DNA of 64,000 nucleotides from Pseudaminobacter sp040045035 (GCF_040045035.1 NZ_JBDZDS010000008.1:186001-250000); one strand, 5' to 3'. Counted from the stretch's first letter, positions 1 through 8,751 are shown. A program made the numbers and translations. The notes: generated by a model not told the origin, from the letters alone.

Positions 1-635
1 TCGGCAACAAGGACTATTCCTCGGTCATCGCCGCGATCCCGGATGATGTCGACGCCATCTATGTCGCGCTCGGCGGCGCCGACGGCGTGAACTTCCTGAC
101 GCAGTACCAGCAGGCAGGCGGCACCGCGCCTCTGATCGGCGGCTCGATCACGGTCGACCAGACGGTGCTGACCTCGAAAGGCAAGATCCGCGACGTCCTG
201 ATCGGCACGCCGTCGGCCGGCCCGGTGGCCGACACCAACGACGCGCCGGAGTGGATAGCGTTCGTGGATGCCTACAAGAAGCAGCCCAACGCCTTCCCGT
301 CGCCCTCGCTGTTTGCCCACGCCTACTATCTCGACATGAAGGCCTTGCTGATGGCGCTCGATGAGGTTGGCGGCGACACCTCGGACGGCGGCAAGAAGCT
401 TCAGGAGACGCTGGCGAAGGTTTCCTTCGAAGGCCCGACCGGCAAGGTCTCGCTCGACCACAACCGCAACGCCATCGCCGACATCTATCTGACGGAAGTT
501 TCGGAAGGCACCGACGGCAACCTCTACAACAAGCTGGTCAAGGTGGTGCCGCAGGTGAACCAGACCCTCGGCATGCCGGAGGACGAGTTCCTGAAGCTCG
601 GCGTTGTCGGCCGCGACAACCCATCCTGCCCGTAA
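1..635 (+). CDS. Liv-type ABC transporter substrate-binding protein, C-terminal part
   Basis: About 210 residues of a periplasmic type I binding protein; the frame is open from base 3 and ends at TAA 633-635, so the N-terminus and signal peptide lie outside the window. The tail GKVSLDHNRNAIADIYL parallels GPVSIDAESRHITQNIYL in the complete binding protein at 19904-21076, which identifies the family. It would capture the ligand for the ATPases encoded just downstream. The matching LivH/LivM permeases are not in the window and presumably lie upstream. The ligand is unknown; the Liv family includes branched-chain amino acid, amide and aromatic acid binders. Confidence 0.85.
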   Translation, partial: GNKDYSSVIAAIPDDVDAIYVALGGADGVNFLTQYQQAGGTAPLIGGSITVDQTVLTSKGKIRDVLIGTPSAGPVADTNDAPEWIAFVDAYKKQPNAFPSPSLFAHAYYLDMKALLMALDEVGGDTSDGGKKLQETLAKVSFEGPTGKVSLDHNRNAIADIYLTEVSEGTDGNLYNKLVKVVPQVNQTLGMPEDEFLKLGVVGRDNPSCP

Positions 636-658
636 CGTCAAACACAAGGCGACCGCCA

Positions 659-1444
659 GTGGCCGAGATTTCAGTTGCATCCCGCCTGCAAGGCTCCGGC
701 GCCTACGCGCTGGAACTGGAGGGCATTGCACGTCATTTCGGTGCACTGGTGGCGTTGACGGGTGTCAATATGAGGATCGCGGCCGGCGAGCGGCGCGCGG
801 TCCTCGGCTCCAACGGTGCCGGCAAGACGACGCTGTTCAACGCCATCACCGGCGACTTCCTGCCGACCGCCGGGCGCATCCGCTTCTTTGGCGAGGACAT
901 AACCGACCTGCCGCCGCATGAGCGCATCAGGCGGGGCTTGCGCCGGACCTACCAGATTTCGCAGCTCTTCAAGGGGCTGACGGTTCTGGATTCGATTTTC
1001 CTGGCCTGCCGGGGCGTGTCGCGAAGGCGCTTCTCGGTGCTGCGCCCTTCCGCCAACGACGTGAACATGGTGCAGGCGGAATCGATCCTCAACGCGGTGC
1101 ATCTCGAACGCGACCGGGATGCGCTGGTGGCGACCCTTTCGCACGGCCAACAGCGGCAGCTGGAGATCGCGCTGGCGCTTGCGGGCGCGCCGCGCTTCAT
1201 CCTGTTCGACGAGCCGGCCGCCGGCCTGTCTCCCACCGAACGGCGCGACCTCGTGGCCATCCTCAACGCGCTGCCGAAGCACATCGGCTACATCATCATC
1301 GAGCATGATCTTGATGTTGCGCTGCGCGTCTCGGAATATGTGTCGATGATGCACAACGGCCGGCTGTTCAAGGAAGGCACGCCGCAGGAAATCGAAGCCG
1401 ACCCGGAAGTGCAGGAGATCTATCTCGGGGGCAAGCATGGCTGA
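659..1444 (+). CDS. LivG-type ABC transporter ATP-binding protein
   Basis: A 261-residue cytoplasmic ATPase of a Liv-type importer. Walker A GSNGAGKTT is at about residues 50-58, the signature is LSHGQQRQLE, and Walker B with D-loop reads LFDEPAAGLSPTE, followed by the switch-histidine region IIEHDLDV. The start is GTG at 659, giving the expected LivG length plus a short N-terminal extension. It begins 23 bases after the binding-protein stop and overlaps the next gene by 8 bases, so it is operonic. Length and motifs are complete, so it is probably functional with the LivF half encoded next. Confidence 0.9.
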   Translation: MAEISVASRLQGSGAYALELEGIARHFGALVALTGVNMRIAAGERRAVLGSNGAGKTTLFNAITGDFLPTAGRIRFFGEDITDLPPHERIRRGLRRTYQISQLFKGLTVLDSIFLACRGVSRRRFSVLRPSANDVNMVQAESILNAVHLERDRDALVATLSHGQQRQLEIALALAGAPRFILFDEPAAGLSPTERRDLVAILNALPKHIGYIIIEHDLDVALRVSEYVSMMHNGRLFKEGTPQEIEADPEVQEIYLGGKHG

Positions 1445-3653
1445 ACGTGCTTCTTCTTCCGGCAAGGCCGTCCTGCGGATCGACGACCTACAGGTCTACT
1501 ACGGCGAAAGCCACGCCCTGCAGGGCGTGTCGCTGGCGCTCGAAAGCGGTGTGCTGTCGGTGGTTGGCCGCAACGGCATGGGCAAGACGACGCTGTGCAA
1601 CACCATTACCGGCCTGAAGCGCGCGCGGTCCGGTTCGATCCGCGTCAACGGCCGCGAAATCTCGTCGCTCGAGCCGCACGAAATCCACCGCCTCGGCGTC
1701 GGCTATGTGCCGCAGGGGCGGCGCGTCTGGCCGAGCCTGACCGTTGACGAGCATCTGCGCCTCGCCGCCAGCCGCCGCGATGCGAACTGGACCGTCGAGC
1801 GCGTCTACCAGACTTTTCCGCGCCTTGCGGAGCGTCGTAACAATGGCGGCGCACAGCTTTCGGGCGGCGAGCAGCAGATGCTGGCGATCTCGCGCGCGCT
1901 GCTGAGCGACCCGAAGCTTCTGGTCATGGACGAGCCGACCGAGGGGCTGGCGCCTGTCATTGTCAGCCAAGTCGAGCAGATGCTGATCACGCTCGGCCAG
2001 GAAGGCGAGATGGCGATCCTCGTCATCGAGCAGAACATCGGCGTCGCGACGGCGGTTTCCGACAATGTGGCTATCATGGTCAACGGTCGCATCAACCGCA
2101 TCATGGACGCCAAGGCGCTGGCCGCCGACCGCGACCTGCAGCAGCGATTGCTGGGCGTCGGCCGGCATTCGGAGGAGGAAACTGTCACCCCGGCGGCGGT
2201 CGCCGAGGCGCAGGAGCAACTGGCTGAGGTCTACCGCATCGAGCGCGGAGCTGGCAATGCCGGACAAGCCGAACAGCCGGCCAGCGGTATCTACCGCCCG
2301 GTGACCAGCCTGCCCAACCGCTGGAACGTGCCTGTCACCGCCATGCGGCAGGCGGCGGTGGAGAAGGTAGCGCCGCAGGACGATCTGAAGAAGGTCTTCG
2401 CCATCCCCTTCTCCGAGCGCATCGGGCGTACCGTGCTCGTCGCCGGAACCTTCGATACCAAGGGCAAGGAACTGCGCTTCATCGCCGACCGGCTGAAATC
2501 GCTCGGCATTCCGGCCCGCACCGTCGATCTCTCCACTTCGGGCAAGCCGTCGAGCGTCGATGTGACGGCCATGCAGGTGGCGAGCATGCATCCCTTTGGC
2601 GCGTCCGAGGTGATGTCGGGCGATCGCGGCAAGTCGGTCACCGCAATGGCCGAGGCCTTCGCCCGCTGGGTGGAGCGCGAACCGCGACTTGGCGGCATCA
2701 TTTCGGCCGGCGGTTCGGGCGGCACGACGCTTGCGACAGCCGGCATGCGCGCGCTGCCGGTCGGCATCCCGAAGATCATGGTCTCGACCGTGGCGGCCGG
2801 TGACGTCGGCAAATATGTCGGGGGCGCCGACATCATGATGTTCCATTCGGTGGCCGACGTTCAGGGGCTGAACTCCATCACCGAGCAGGTGCTTGGCAAT
2901 GCCGCGCATGCCATGGCCGGGATGGTGGCGCAGCTGCCCGACGCGCAGGCGTGGGAAGAAAAGCGCAAGCTGGCGCGTCCCGCGGTCGGCATCACCATGT
3001 TCGGCGTCACGACCCCTGCCGTGCAGGCGGTGATAAAACGACTCGAAGCCGACTATGACTGCCTGGTCTTCCACGCCACCGGCACCGGCGGACGTGCGAT
3101 GGAAAGCCTGGGCGATTCCCGGCTCCTCGCCGGCTTCCTTGATCTCACCACGACCGAGGTCGCCGACATGATCGTGGGCGGCGTGTTCCCCGCCGATCAG
3201 GACCGGTTCGGCGCGGCGATCCGCACCGGGCTGCCCTATATCGGCTCGGTCGGCGCGCTCGACATGGTCAATTTCGGGTCGCGCGAGAGCGTTCCCGACA
3301 AGTTCAAAAGCCGCAAATTCGTGATCCACAATCCGAACGTGACGCTGATGCGCACGACGCGGGACGAGAACCGCGCCTTCGGCGAATGGATCGGTGCGCG
3401 GCTCAACCAGATGAACGGGCCGGTGCGCTTCCTGTTGCCCGAGGGCGGGGTGTCGATGCTCGATGCGCCGGGCGGGGCGTTCCACGACCCCGAGGCCGAC
3501 AACGCGCTCTTCGAGGCAATCGAGCGCACGGTGCGCCAGACGCCGCAGCGCCGCATCCAGCGAGTGCGCGCCAACATCAACGACGCGGCCTTCGTGGACG
3601 CGGTCATAGAGGCATTCCAGTCGACGATGCCGAAGCTTCAGAGGAGAGCGTAA
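1437..3653 (+). CDS. LivF-type ATPase fused to UPF0261/Tm-1-like domain
   Basis: A 738-residue two-part protein. Residues 1 to about 240 are a full LivF ATPase: Walker A GRNGMGKTT at 44-52, signature LSGGEQQ, Walker B LLVMDEPTEGL. After a linker of about 90 residues, residues 331-738 match UPF0261 (Pfam PF06792), the N-terminal half of tomato Tm-1: VLVAGTFDTKGKEL, then SAGGSGGTTLATAGMRALP, then MVSTVAAGDVGKYVGGADI. The frame is uninterrupted across the join, with no internal stop or separate start needed. The gene overlaps livG by 8 bases and its TAA overlaps the next ATG. The UPF0261 activity is not established in bacteria; the fusion suggests a job tied to the imported ligand. Confidence 0.88.
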   Translation: MAERASSSGKAVLRIDDLQVYYGESHALQGVSLALESGVLSVVGRNGMGKTTLCNTITGLKRARSGSIRVNGREISSLEPHEIHRLGVGYVPQGRRVWPSLTVDEHLRLAASRRDANWTVERVYQTFPRLAERRNNGGAQLSGGEQQMLAISRALLSDPKLLVMDEPTEGLAPVIVSQVEQMLITLGQEGEMAILVIEQNIGVATAVSDNVAIMVNGRINRIMDAKALAADRDLQQRLLGVGRHSEEETVTPAAVAEAQEQLAEVYRIERGAGNAGQAEQPASGIYRPVTSLPNRWNVPVTAMRQAAVEKVAPQDDLKKVFAIPFSERIGRTVLVAGTFDTKGKELRFIADRLKSLGIPARTVDLSTSGKPSSVDVTAMQVASMHPFGASEVMSGDRGKSVTAMAEAFARWVEREPRLGGIISAGGSGGTTLATAGMRALPVGIPKIMVSTVAAGDVGKYVGGADIMMFHSVADVQGLNSITEQVLGNAAHAMAGMVAQLPDAQAWEEKRKLARPAVGITMFGVTTPAVQAVIKRLEADYDCLVFHATGTGGRAMESLGDSRLLAGFLDLTTTEVADMIVGGVFPADQDRFGAAIRTGLPYIGSVGALDMVNFGSRESVPDKFKSRKFVIHNPNVTLMRTTRDENRAFGEWIGARLNQMNGPVRFLLPEGGVSMLDAPGGAFHDPEADNALFEAIERTVRQTPQRRIQRVRANINDAAFVDAVIEAFQSTMPKLQRRA

Positions 3654-4486
3654 TGCCGCGTTTCGAGCGATCCGCGCTGGTCGAAAGATTCCAGGAAATG
3701 AAACGCCGCCGGGTGCCAATCGTCGGCGGCGGCGCGGGTACCGGGCTCTCCGCGAAATGCGAGGAGGCCGGCGGCATCGACCTCATCGTCATCTACAATT
3801 CCGGCCGCTACCGCATGGCCGGCCGAGGCTCGCTGTCGGGCCTGCTCGCCTATGGCAACGCCAATGAGGTTGTGATGGAGATGGCGCGCGAAATCCTGCC
3901 GGTGGTGCAGCGCACACCGGTGCTGGCGGGCGTCAACGGCACCGATCCGTTCCTCATCCTCGACCACTTCCTCGACCAGGTGAAGGCGATCGGCTTTGCC
4001 GGCGTCCAGAACTTCCCGACAGTGGGCCTGATCGACGGCACCTTCCGTGCTAATCTCGAAGAAACGGGAATGTCCTACGGGCTGGAGATCGACATGATCC
4101 GCAAGGCGCGTGAGAAGGATCTTCTGACCACGCCTTACGTGTTCAACGCCGACGAAGCAAAAGCCATGGCCGAGGCGGGCGCGGACATCGTTGTCTGCCA
4201 TCTGGGCCTGACCACCGGCGGCTCCATCGGGGCGGAGACCGCGCTGAAGCTGAAGGACTGCCCGGCGCTGGTCAACGAGTGGTCCGAGGCCGCGCTGGAG
4301 GTCAACAAGGACATCATCGTCCTGGTGCATGGCGGGCCCGTGGCCGAGCCGGAGGATGCCGAGTTCGTGCTGAAGAACACGGCCAACTGCCACGGCTTCT
4401 ATGGCGCATCGTCGATGGAGCGTCTGCCCACCGAGCGGGCGCTGACCGAGCAGACAAGAAAATTCAAGTCGGTCGCCTTCGGCTGA
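3653..4486 (+). CDS. TIM-barrel PEP-hydrolase-like protein (Tm-1 C-terminal half homologue)
   Basis: A 277-residue soluble protein starting at ATG 3653 inside TAATG, which overlaps the preceding stop and implies translational coupling. It carries the hallmarks of Pfam PF09370 (phosphoenolpyruvate hydrolase-like TIM barrel): IYNSGRYRMAGRGSLSGLL, VNGTDPF, GVQNFPTVGLIDG, VVCHLGLTTGG and LVHGGPVAEPEDAEF. In plants this barrel is fused behind a UPF0261 domain in Tm-1; here it is a separate gene directly after the UPF0261-bearing fusion, so the two products probably act together. The true substrate is unknown; the family name does not prove PEP hydrolysis. Confidence 0.85.
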   Translation: MPRFERSALVERFQEMKRRRVPIVGGGAGTGLSAKCEEAGGIDLIVIYNSGRYRMAGRGSLSGLLAYGNANEVVMEMAREILPVVQRTPVLAGVNGTDPFLILDHFLDQVKAIGFAGVQNFPTVGLIDGTFRANLEETGMSYGLEIDMIRKAREKDLLTTPYVFNADEAKAMAEAGADIVVCHLGLTTGGSIGAETALKLKDCPALVNEWSEAALEVNKDIIVLVHGGPVAEPEDAEFVLKNTANCHGFYGASSMERLPTERALTEQTRKFKSVAFG

Positions 4487-4514
4487 CTGCAGACTATCCG
4501 GGGAGGACAGGGAC

Positions 4515-6707
4515 ATGGCCGCGCAGACCTTTGGCACTTTGCTACTGTGGCTCATCATTTTGGTCATCGCCGTGGTGGTGGCCGTCTACATTCTGAGATG
4601 GCTCTATCGGCGCTCGACCAAGGAGACGGCCTTCGTGCGCACCGGCTTCCTGGGTGAAAAGGTGGTGGTGAATGGCGGCGCTTTCGTCATTCCCGTGCTG
4701 CACGAGATCACCCCGGTGAACATGAACGTCATGCGCATCGAGGTGCGGCGTGAGAACCAGGCGGCTCTGATCACCAAGAACCGCATGCGCGTCGACCTGA
4801 TCGCCGAGTTCTTCGTGCGCGTCGGTGCGAGCCGGGAGCTCGTGGCGGCAGCTGCCCAGACGCTCGGCCGACGCACTATGCAGGAGGGCGGCTTGCGGGA
4901 ACTGCTGGAAGGCAAGTTCGCCGCTGCCATGCGCACGGTTGCGGCCCAGATGACGCTCGAGGAAATGCACGAGCTGCGCCGCGACTATGCAGCCAAGGTG
5001 CGCGAGCTGGCAGCGGAGTCTCTCGCCGCCAATGGCCTTGAGCTCGAAAGCGTCGCCATCGTCGACCTCGACCAGACCAGCCTCGAATTCTTCGACCCGT
5101 CCAATGCCTTCGACGCCGAGGGCCTGACGCAGCTGACCGAGTCCATCGAGACACGGCGGCGCATGCGCAACGAGATCGAGCAGCGCACGCTGGTCGATAT
5201 CCGCAACCAGAACCTCGACACCCAGCGCAAGGTGCTGGAGATCGATCGCGAGACCGAATATGCGCGGCTGGAGCAGGAGCGCGAGGTGGAGATCCGCCGC
5301 GCCGCCCAGCGCGCCGAGCTTGCCCGCGAGCGCGCCATGCGCGACCAGGAGGCCGAGCAGGCGCAGCTTCTGGCGCGCGAGGCCGTGGAGAAGTCGCGGC
5401 TGGCGCAGGAGCGCAGCATCACCGAAGAGCGCATCCGCAGCGAGGAAGAGACCCAGCGCCGCGAGATCGCCCGCCGGCGCGCGCTCGACGAAGCCGAACT
5501 CAAGATGCGCGAGATGACCGAGCGCGAGCAGATCGCGCTGGAGCTTTCGCTCGAAACTGCCCGCATCGGGCGCGAGCGCGCCCAGAGCGAGCTGGAGATC
5601 GAACGCAAGAAGGCGCTGGAACTGGTCGAGCTCGAACGCCAGATCGCGCTTGCCAAGAAGGCGCTCGACGTGACCAAGGCGGAAGCCGAGAAGCGGCGCG
5701 GCGAGATCGTCGCCAACCAGCAGACCGAAGCCGAGCGGATCGCGCAGGAGCGCGCCCTTGACCAGATCCGGCTCGAACGCGAACGGCATCTGGAAGCGCT
5801 GCAGATCGCCAAGCGCCAGGCCTTCGAGGAGGCTGAGATCGCAGCGGCCGAGGAAGTCGAGCGCGCGCGCATCACCACCGAGCGCGGCATCGAGGAAGCC
5901 AAGCTCGTCAAGGAGCGCGAGCTGCGCCAGCTGGCCGTCGACCGCGACCAGAAGGTGGAGATGGCCGAAATCCAGAAGGCTATCGACATCGCCAAGAAGA
6001 CGCAGGAGCGTTCTTCTGCCATCGCGGCCGCCGAGTCCGTGCGCGCCAAAGCCATCCAGGCCGAGGAGCAGGCCCTCACCGCTCGCGAGAAGGAAATCGC
6101 CGAGCGCCGCAAGGTGACCGACCTGATTGCCGCCGCACGCGAGGCCGAGCGCGAAGCGATGCGGGTGACGGCTGCTGCCGAAGCCGAGATGAAGGCCGCC
6201 AAGAGCCTTGCTGAGGCGCAGAAGATCGCCGCGAATGCTGCTGCTGAGGCGGAAAAAATCCAGGCTCTGGCTGCCGCCCAGCGCTACGAGGTCGATGCCG
6301 CGGGCCAGCGCCTGCTCAACGAGGCAGAAAACCTGCTCACCGACGAGGCGCGCGCCGGCCGCCTGCGCGGCAAGCTGCTGGAGCGGCTCGAAGGCATCGT
6401 GCGCGAGAGCGTCAAGCCGATGGAGAAGATCGAAGGCATCAAGATCCTGCATGTCGATGGCGTCCATGGCGGTCCCGGCGGCGGCAATCGCAACGTCACC
6501 GACGAGGTGATCGACTCCGCCCTGCGCTACCGCGTACAGGCGCCGATGATCGACAATCTCATGAAGGAGATCGGCATCGAGGGCGGCTCGCTCGGCCGCA
6601 TGACCGACGTCCTGCGCGATGCCAAGGACATTTCCAGCCTGACGCGCGACAAGAAGGGCAAGACCGGGAACGGCAAGGACGACAGCGACGACGATCGCGA
6701 TCGTTGA
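4515..6707 (+). CDS. flotillin-like SPFH/band 7 membrane protein with very long coiled coil
   Basis: A 730-residue protein with one N-terminal membrane segment at about residues 8-28 (LLLWLIILVIAVVVAVYIL), an SPFH/band 7 domain at about 40-190, and roughly 400 residues of highly charged Glu/Arg/Ala heptad-like coiled coil (about 200-610). A C-terminal region ends in a Lys/Asp-rich tail. It is about 200 residues longer than typical bacterial flotillins (YuaG/FloT), mainly in the coiled coil. Such proteins form ring-like membrane scaffolds. ATG 4515 follows GGGGAGGACAGGGAC, a good ribosome site. No NfeD partner is adjacent. Its place in a transporter operon suggests it organises the transporter or its enzymes at the membrane. 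Confidence 0.85.
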   Translation: MAAQTFGTLLLWLIILVIAVVVAVYILRWLYRRSTKETAFVRTGFLGEKVVVNGGAFVIPVLHEITPVNMNVMRIEVRRENQAALITKNRMRVDLIAEFFVRVGASRELVAAAAQTLGRRTMQEGGLRELLEGKFAAAMRTVAAQMTLEEMHELRRDYAAKVRELAAESLAANGLELESVAIVDLDQTSLEFFDPSNAFDAEGLTQLTESIETRRRMRNEIEQRTLVDIRNQNLDTQRKVLEIDRETEYARLEQEREVEIRRAAQRAELARERAMRDQEAEQAQLLAREAVEKSRLAQERSITEERIRSEEETQRREIARRRALDEAELKMREMTEREQIALELSLETARIGRERAQSELEIERKKALELVELERQIALAKKALDVTKAEAEKRRGEIVANQQTEAERIAQERALDQIRLERERHLEALQIAKRQAFEEAEIAAAEEVERARITTERGIEEAKLVKERELRQLAVDRDQKVEMAEIQKAIDIAKKTQERSSAIAAAESVRAKAIQAEEQALTAREKEIAERRKVTDLIAAAREAEREAMRVTAAAEAEMKAAKSLAEAQKIAANAAAEAEKIQALAAAQRYEVDAAGQRLLNEAENLLTDEARAGRLRGKLLERLEGIVRESVKPMEKIEGIKILHVDGVHGGPGGGNRNVTDEVIDSALRYRVQAPMIDNLMKEIGIEGGSLGRMTDVLRDAKDISSLTRDKKGKTGNGKDDSDDDRDR

Positions 6708-6737
6708 TGCGGCGCCAGGTGATCAGGGGATAATCCA

Positions 6738-7175
6738 ATGCCGAAAGTCTATGTCTCTTCGGTGGTCAACGCGCCGGCGGCCGATGTCTGGCAGGTAGTG
6801 CGCAACTTCAACGGCCTGCCGGACTGGACGCCCTTCGTGGCCGAAAGCCGCATCGAGCAGAACGCCCGGCCCGACCAGATCGGCTGCATCCGCAATTTTA
6901 CGCTGAAGGATGGTGGGCGCATCCGCGAGCGGCTTTTGGCGCTTTCGGACTACGATCTCTCCTGCACCTATTCGATCCTCGAAAGCCCGATGGGGGTGGA
7001 GAACTACATCGCCAAGCTGGCGCTGACGCCGATCACCGACGGCAACGCCACCTTCTGCGAATGGGAGGCGGAGTTCGACTGCGCGCCGGAGCGGGAGGCT
7101 GCCTTGATCCAGCAGATCGGCAGTGGCGTCTTCCAGGCCGCGTTCACTTCGCTGAAGAAGCGCTTCGCGCGCTGA
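6738..7175 (+). CDS. SRPBCC-family small ligand-binding protein
   Basis: A 145-residue single-domain SRPBCC (START/Bet v1-like) protein: the N-terminal strand VYVSSVVNAPAADVWQVV followed by FNGLPDWTPFV is the classic polyketide-cyclase/MxaD-type opening. These folds enclose a hydrophobic cavity that binds or turns over small hydrophobic ligands. It is clearly paralogous to the N-terminal domain of the next gene (shared RNFNG/RDFNG, ESP, TDGN and CEWEAEF/WEWRSEF), which implies tandem duplication. The 30-base spacing after the flotillin gene and 7 bases to the next gene place it in the same operon. The ligand is unknown. Confidence 0.8.
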   Translation: MPKVYVSSVVNAPAADVWQVVRNFNGLPDWTPFVAESRIEQNARPDQIGCIRNFTLKDGGRIRERLLALSDYDLSCTYSILESPMGVENYIAKLALTPITDGNATFCEWEAEFDCAPEREAALIQQIGSGVFQAAFTSLKKRFAR

Positions 7176-7182
7176 CGTCCAG

Positions 7183-8751
7183 ATGGTTCAGGTCTGCCAG
7201 AGCACGATCATAGATGCGCCGATTTACGAGGTCTGGCGCGTGCTGCGCGATTTCAACGGGCATGACCGCTGGCATCCGGTGATTGCGTCAAGCGCCATCG
7301 AAAACGGCGAGCCGGTGGACGCGGTCGGCTCGGTCCGGCGCTTTCGCCTCGCCGATGGCGGCGAGCTGCGCGAGCAGTTGCTTTCCCTCTCCGACAAGGA
7401 GTGCCGGCTGACCTATTGCCTGCTGGAATCGCCGCTGCCGCTGATGGGCTATGTCGCCTCGATCCGGCTGAAGCCGGTGACGGACGGCAACCGCACCTTC
7501 TGGGAGTGGCGCTCCGAGTTCCACCCGCCGGCCAGCCGGCGCGAGGAACTGGTGCGGCTGGTGACCGAGGGTATTTATCGGGCCGGCTTTGCTGCTGTCC
7601 GCAAGCTTTTGTCGGCGGGGCAGAGGCAAACTCCAGTTGCCGCGAGCGTCATGGACGCGCCGGCCGTCGCGCGGCCCATGCCGAAACTGGTCGAAGCCGT
7701 GTCGGCGGACGGCGCAGATCGCACTCGGGCCATCGTCGTGGCAAAACATGGCGGGCCGGAGGTGCTGGAGTTCCGTGAGATCGGACTGCCCGAGCCGGCT
7801 TACGGCGAGGTTCGCATCCGCCATACCGTCATCGGCGTGAACTTCATCGACGTCTATTGCCGCACCGGCTATTTCGATCTGCTCAGTCCGCCGGGCGTGC
7901 CGGGCATGGAGGCGGCTGGCGTCATCGAGGCTATTGGGCCGGGCGTTTCGGGCTTTTCGGTGGGCGAGAGGGTGGCCTATGGCTGCCCGCCGGTCGGCGC
8001 CTATAGCGAGCGGCGCAACATGTCGCCGGAATTACTGGTGCGCCTGCCGGAGGACATTTCCGACGAGATCTCCGCCGGCGCGTTGCTGAAAGGTGTCGCG
8101 GCAAGCTTCCTGCTGCATGACGTGCAGCAGGTGCGGCCCGGCAGCGTCGTGCTGGTCCACGCGGCGGCCGGTGGCATCGGGCAGATTCTCGTGCAATGGG
8201 CGCGGCATCTGGGCGCCACCGTCATCGCCACCGTCTCCAACGACGACAAGGCGCGGCTGGTCGAGCGGCTCGGCGCCCATCATGTGATCGTCTACACCAG
8301 CGAGAACTTTTCGGATGCGGTGATGGAAATCACCGGGGGCCGAGGGGCCGATGTCGTCTATGACGCGGTCGGCAACGACACCTTTGCCGGCTCGCTCGCC
8401 GCGCTTGGCGTGCGCGGCCATCTCGTCAGCTTCGGCCAGGCTTCGGGTCCGGTCGGCAATTGGGACATCGGCCGATTCTCGTCCAAGTCGATCACCGTCT
8501 CGCGCCCCAACTACGGGCACTTCACCGACACGCAGGACAAGCTTGTGCCGCATGTGCACCGCTTCTTCTCGGCGCTGCGGCAGGGGATCGTGCGTATCGA
8601 TACACCGCGACGCTATCCGCTCGCCCGGGCGGCGGACGCCCACCGCGACCTCGAATCCCGGCGCAGCATTGGCTCGCTCGTTTTGGTGCCGGCCTCTCCG
8701 CCAGCGCCAAACGCGGCCTCTTCACTGGGTTCTGTTGCAACGACTGGATGA
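7183..8751 (+). CDS. SRPBCC domain fused to zeta-crystallin-type quinone oxidoreductase
   Basis: A 522-residue fusion. Residues 1 to about 145 are a SRPBCC domain paralogous to the preceding gene; after a short linker, residues about 180-500 form a zinc-free medium-chain dehydrogenase/reductase of the NADPH:quinone oxidoreductase (QOR) type. Evidence for the latter includes GVNFIDVYCRTGYF, PGMEAAGVIEAIGPGV, the NAD(P)-binding run VHAAAGGIGQILVQWARHL, and YDAVGNDTF. The last 25 residues or so run beyond the usual QOR terminus into Ala/Pro/Ser-rich sequence, so the original stop may have been lost. It is the last recognisable gene of the left operon; the fusion suggests the SRPBCC ligand is delivered to a redox step. 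Confidence 0.82.
   Translation: MVQVCQSTIIDAPIYEVWRVLRDFNGHDRWHPVIASSAIENGEPVDAVGSVRRFRLADGGELREQLLSLSDKECRLTYCLLESPLPLMGYVASIRLKPVTDGNRTFWEWRSEFHPPASRREELVRLVTEGIYRAGFAAVRKLLSAGQRQTPVAASVMDAPAVARPMPKLVEAVSADGADRTRAIVVAKHGGPEVLEFREIGLPEPAYGEVRIRHTVIGVNFIDVYCRTGYFDLLSPPGVPGMEAAGVIEAIGPGVSGFSVGERVAYGCPPVGAYSERRNMSPELLVRLPEDISDEISAGALLKGVAASFLLHDVQQVRPGSVVLVHAAAGGIGQILVQWARHLGATVIATVSNDDKARLVERLGAHHVIVYTSENFSDAVMEITGGRGADVVYDAVGNDTFAGSLAALGVRGHLVSFGQASGPVGNWDIGRFSSKSITVSRPNYGHFTDTQDKLVPHVHRFFSALRQGIVRIDTPRRYPLARAADAHRDLESRRSIGSLVLVPASPPAPNAASSLGSVATTG

Noticed and set aside
1488..3719. Very long open frame on the minus strand opposite the LivF-UPF0261 fusion
   Set aside because: It is a shadow of GC-rich codon use in the plus gene: His/Arg/Asp-rich translation, no family resemblance and no ribosome site.
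4542..6467. 640-codon minus-strand frame opposite the flotillin gene, Leu-rich and repeat-like
   Set aside because: Its repetitiveness mirrors the Glu/Arg/Ala codons of the coiled coil on the other strand; not an independent gene.
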